Shown here piece after piece: positions 61,789 through 64,000 of a DNA stretch of 64,000 bases. The DNA lies in the NCBI RefSeq assembly GCF_028737325.1, contig NZ_JAQZCH010000001.1, positions 1,408,732 to 1,472,731 on the forward strand, read 5' to 3'. This DNA comes from Microbacterium thalli (GTDB taxonomy: Bacteria > Actinomycetota > Actinomycetes > Actinomycetales > Microbacteriaceae). How positions within the stretch are numbered: the stretch's first letter is position 1; each line of letters begins with the position of its first letter. A model generated the notes under the pieces. That model did no database searches and was not told the DNA's origin. It saw only the letters and a program-made list of their open reading frames with translations. A program made the translations under genes and the position numbers.

Positions 61789-62543
61789 GCAGCGGCATCC
61801 GTGTTCTGATCGCGGACGACGACCGGGGGGCGCGCGCCCTGCACGCCGGGTTCGTGGCGGACGTGCCCGGGTTCCGGGTGGTCGGTACAGCCGACACCGG
61901 TGAGGCGGCGCTCGAGCGCATCCGCGGCGGCGTCGATCTCGTCCTGCTCGACATGCGGCTGCCGGGGATCAGCGGCATCGAGGTGCTGCACCGCCTGCGC
62001 ACGCTCGAGGCGGGCGGCCCCGACGTGCTCGTCATCAGCTCGTCGCAGGATCAGACCACCGTGCGCCAGGCGCTCGCCGGGCAGGTGGTCGGCTACCTCG
62101 TCAAACCGTTCACGTTCGCGGCGCTGCAGGAACGCCTCGAGCGCTACGCCGTCGACCGCGAGCGCCGGGTGTCCGACGAGCGCGACCGGCCGCTCGCCCA
62201 GAGCGAGATCGACCGGTTGCTGTCCACCGGCACGATTCGGACGGCATCGGCGACGTCGGTGCGCGACGGCCGCGGCGCGGCGCACCTGATTTCGGGCGGC
62301 GACGCGGCCGCGCTGCCGAAAGGGCTCGCCGCGCCCACGCTCGCGCAGGTGGTCGCCGCCCTCGATCCCGTCGTGCCCCTCACCGGCGCCGAGGTCGCCG
62401 CCGCGTGCGGCATCTCGCGCGCCACCGCGAACCGGTACCTCACGCACCTCGTCGACACCGGCGTGATCCACCTCTCGCACCGCTACGGCAAGCGGGGCCG
62501 ACCCCAGGTGCTGTACCGGCTCGCGCCGTCGCCCGAGCGGTGA
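61785..62543 (+). CDS. CitB/DcuR-type response regulator
   Basis: A 252-residue regulator. The receiver domain (about 1-125) has IADDD, phosphoacceptor Asp56 in LLDMRLPG, and SSS and the Lys of YLVKPF. A linker follows, and the output domain (about 175-245) has the helix-turn-helix LTGAEVAAACGISRATANRYLTHL of the CitB class with the C-terminal RPQVLYRL. It probably activates tctCBA on carboxylate sensing by its partner kinase; the divergent arrangement supports this. The GTG overlaps the kinase stop by four bases. Confidence 0.9.
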   Translation: MSSGIRVLIADDDRGARALHAGFVADVPGFRVVGTADTGEAALERIRGGVDLVLLDMRLPGISGIEVLHRLRTLEAGGPDVLVISSSQDQTTVRQALAGQVVGYLVKPFTFAALQERLERYAVDRERRVSDERDRPLAQSEIDRLLSTGTIRTASATSVRDGRGAAHLISGGDAAALPKGLAAPTLAQVVAALDPVVPLTGAEVAAACGISRATANRYLTHLVDTGVIHLSHRYGKRGRPQVLYRLAPSPER

Positions 62544-62551
62544 ACCGGGCA

Positions 62552-62557
62552 TAGCCT
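62552..62557 (+). promoter_or_regulatory. -10 box TAGCCT, leaderless start of the PhzF gene
   Basis: TAGCCT is followed by six bases (GAACGG) and ATG 62564. Confidence 0.5.
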
Positions 62558-62563
62558 GAACGG

Positions 62564-63418
62564 ATGAGTGCGCCCGAGGTTCTGCGGTACGCCGCGTTCA
62601 CATCCCGTCCCGAGGGCGGCAACCCCGCGGGGATCGTCCTGGATGCCGCTGGGCTCGACGCCCGCGACATGCAGCGCATCGCCGCCGAGGTCGACGAGGC
62701 CGAGACGGCCTTCCTCACGGGAACAACCCCCGACGGCGCGCACACCGTGCGTTACTTCTCGCCCATCGCCGAGGTTCCGTTCTGCGGACACGCCACGGTC
62801 GCCACCGCCGTGGCGCTCGCCGAGCGGGGACGCGTCGCGGATGACGGCGCCGTCCGCTTCGACACCCCCGTCGGAGTCGTCGCCATCGCGGTCACGCACG
62901 ACGACGGCGGCATCCGGGCGGCGTTCACGAGCATCCAGCCGTCGGTGCGCGAGCTCGACGATGCCGACCTCGACGCGATCCTCGACCTGCTCGGGCTGAC
63001 GCGCGATGACCTCGACCCCACGCTGCCGCCGCGCCTCGCGAACACCGGGAACACGCACCCGGTCATCGTGCTGCGCGACCGTGAGACCTTCGACGGGTTC
63101 ACGTTCGACCCTGATGCCGTACGCGCGCTGCTGGATGACCGCGGATGGCCCGCGACCATCACCGTCGCCCACCGGGCGGCATCCGATCGGTTCCACGCGC
63201 GCAACCTCTTCCCGGTCGGGCGCATCACCGAAGACCCCGCGACCGGTTCCGCCGCAGCGTCCTTCGGCGCCTACCTGCGGTCGCTCGGCGCGGTCGCGGT
63301 GCCATCGACGGTCGTCATCGAGCAGGGTGGGCACGTCGGCCGACCGGGGGAGTTGACCGTCGAGATCACCGAGAGCGGTGGGATCACCGTGTCGGGGCAC
63401 GCCGTCCGCATGCCGTGA
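62564..63418 (+). CDS. PhzF-family isomerase
   Basis: A 284-residue protein with the diaminopimelate epimerase-like double fold. Motifs: SRPEGGNPAGIV near the N-terminus, the catalytic Glu47 in EAETAFL, FCGHATVATA, and EDPATGSAAASFGAYL in the second half. PhzF isomerises an intermediate in phenazine synthesis, but members in non-producers have other, mostly unknown substrates. No phenazine genes are nearby, so assigning phenazine synthesis would be wrong. The ATG matches a leaderless TAGCCT promoter. It lies 20 bases after the response regulator gene. Confidence 0.88.
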   Translation: MSAPEVLRYAAFTSRPEGGNPAGIVLDAAGLDARDMQRIAAEVDEAETAFLTGTTPDGAHTVRYFSPIAEVPFCGHATVATAVALAERGRVADDGAVRFDTPVGVVAIAVTHDDGGIRAAFTSIQPSVRELDDADLDAILDLLGLTRDDLDPTLPPRLANTGNTHPVIVLRDRETFDGFTFDPDAVRALLDDRGWPATITVAHRAASDRFHARNLFPVGRITEDPATGSAAASFGAYLRSLGAVAVPSTVVIEQGGHVGRPGELTVEITESGGITVSGHAVRMP

Positions 63419-63485
63419 CCGGGTGAGCCGGATGGTGGACCGGGCGACGGTGGATGCCGCAGCCCCGATGTGATTGCATCGAGCG

Positions 63486-63818
63486 ATGGACCTGTCGTGG
63501 TTGTGGTTGCTGCCGGTCGCCGCCGGAGCGACGATGCAGGTCGTGTCGGTGTTCTGGTTCGAGCGGCTGCGCCCCGACGTCCCGTACCCGCTCTGGACAT
63601 TCGCGACTCGCGAACCGGGCGGTGTGCGCGCGCTGCGGGTCGGCGGTGCCACGCTCATCGTCTTCGCGGCGGTGATGCTGGCGCTGTCGCGCGGAGCCCT
63701 CTGGTTCGTGACGCCGATCGTCGTGGCGGCGGCCTTCGTGCCGATGGTGGTCGCGATCTACGTCGTGAACGGCAGGTTCACGCGGCGCCAAGCTCCCGGC
63801 GCCGAAGCGACCGACTGA
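63486..63818 (+). CDS. Small membrane protein, unknown function
   Basis: A 110-residue protein with three likely membrane helices: LSWLWLLPVAAGATMQVVSVFWF, VGGATLIVFAAVMLALS, and ALWFVTPIVVAAAFVPMVVAIYVV. The loop DVPYPLWTFATREPGGVR lies between the first two. The C-terminus is basic and short. I do not recognise a family. TTGCAT lies six bases before ATG 63486, a weak fit to the leaderless pattern. It is convergent with the truncated gene at the window end. Confidence 0.65.
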   Translation: MDLSWLWLLPVAAGATMQVVSVFWFERLRPDVPYPLWTFATREPGGVRALRVGGATLIVFAAVMLALSRGALWFVTPIVVAAAFVPMVVAIYVVNGRFTRRQAPGAEATD

Positions 63819-63849
63819 CTGACCGCCGAGCTCCTACCGCGGGGCGGCC

Positions 63850-64000
63850 TCAGTCCGAGGTCGGGCGGTTCTGCGCCGGGGGAGGCGTCGCTGACCGCCG
63901 GCCGAGCAGGAACGCCAGCGCGAGCAGGCCGACGACGGCAACGGCGATCCCCGCCCACATGAGCGGCGAGACGACGGTGCCCGGCGTCGGAAAATAGGAG
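63850..64000 (-). CDS. C-terminal part of a membrane protein (5' end outside window)
   Basis: The minus strand reads open from the window edge to a stop at 63850-63852. The 49 residues visible are YFPTPGTVVSPLMWAGIA, then a membrane helix VAVVGLLALAFLLG, and a basic-to-Pro-rich tail (RRSATPPPAQNRPTSD). A single C-terminal helix followed by a short cytoplasmic tail is clear; nothing else can be said. Internal starts would give only a fragment, so this is treated as the end of a longer gene lying beyond the window. Confidence 0.6.
   Translation of the reverse strand, partial: SYFPTPGTVVSPLMWAGIAVAVVGLLALAFLLGRRSATPPPAQNRPTSD

Noticed and set aside
62564..63418. Phenazine biosynthesis assignment for the PhzF protein
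   Set aside because: PhzF-like proteins are widespread outside phenazine pathways and no other phz gene is nearby.

Overview
The window is very GC-rich actinobacterial chromosome, most like Microbacterium or a close Microbacteriaceae relative. Reasons: almost all third codon positions are G or C; GTG starts are common; -10 boxes fit TANNNT; and the gene content includes a group III phosphofructokinase, a DUF4244 Flp pilin, a topA-tmk-holB block and an LldR/LldD lactate module. I see no prophage, insertion sequence, integrase, CRISPR array or rRNA operon. It reads as core chromosome mixed with accessory transport and regulation modules.

Layout. 1-12.5 kb is core metabolism: end of an SNF2 helicase, pfkA, a ThrE-type exporter divergent from lysC, coaBC, an NRDE protein, asd, mqo, thymidine kinase and lldR-lldD. 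12.5-17 kb holds a HAD phosphatase, tRNA-Pro(CGG), a metallophosphoesterase and a class A penicillin-binding protein with PASTA domains. 17-21.6 kb holds a DUF4177 protein, a RidA protein, an NhaP-type antiporter and acetyl-CoA synthetase. 21.9-24.8 kb is a compact Tad/Flp locus, followed by topA-tmk-holB and a secreted lipoprotein hydrolase (to 31 kb). 31-34 kb is metNIQ with a strongly structured metQ leader, then tRNA-Thr(CGT). 34-36.8 kb is a sugar/polyol oxidoreductase-isomerase pair under a divergent TetR. 36.8-46.4 kb is envelope and export: an MMPL protein, a nicotinamidase, a Ser/Thr kinase and a four-gene MacAB-like ABC operon. 46.4-53.7 kb holds small zinc proteins, a WcbI-like protein, and two TetR modules (one with an MFS pump, one with a medium-chain reductase and a DUF1304 protein). 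53.7-57.2 kb is an SDR / dehydrogenase-subunit / GMC oxidoreductase operon. 57.2-62.5 kb is a tripartite tricarboxylate transporter divergent from a CitAB-type two-component system. A PhzF protein, a small membrane protein and a truncated membrane protein close the window.

Common themes. Many genes have a TANNNT box followed 6-8 bases later directly by ATG or GTG, so a large share of transcripts look leaderless. Operons are tightly packed with 1-8 base stop/start overlaps. Transcription units often end in long, nearly perfect GC hairpins without a clear U-tract. Several regulators (LldR and three TetR proteins) sit beside clear inverted repeats in their divergent promoters, so specific regulatory circuits can be proposed from the sequence.
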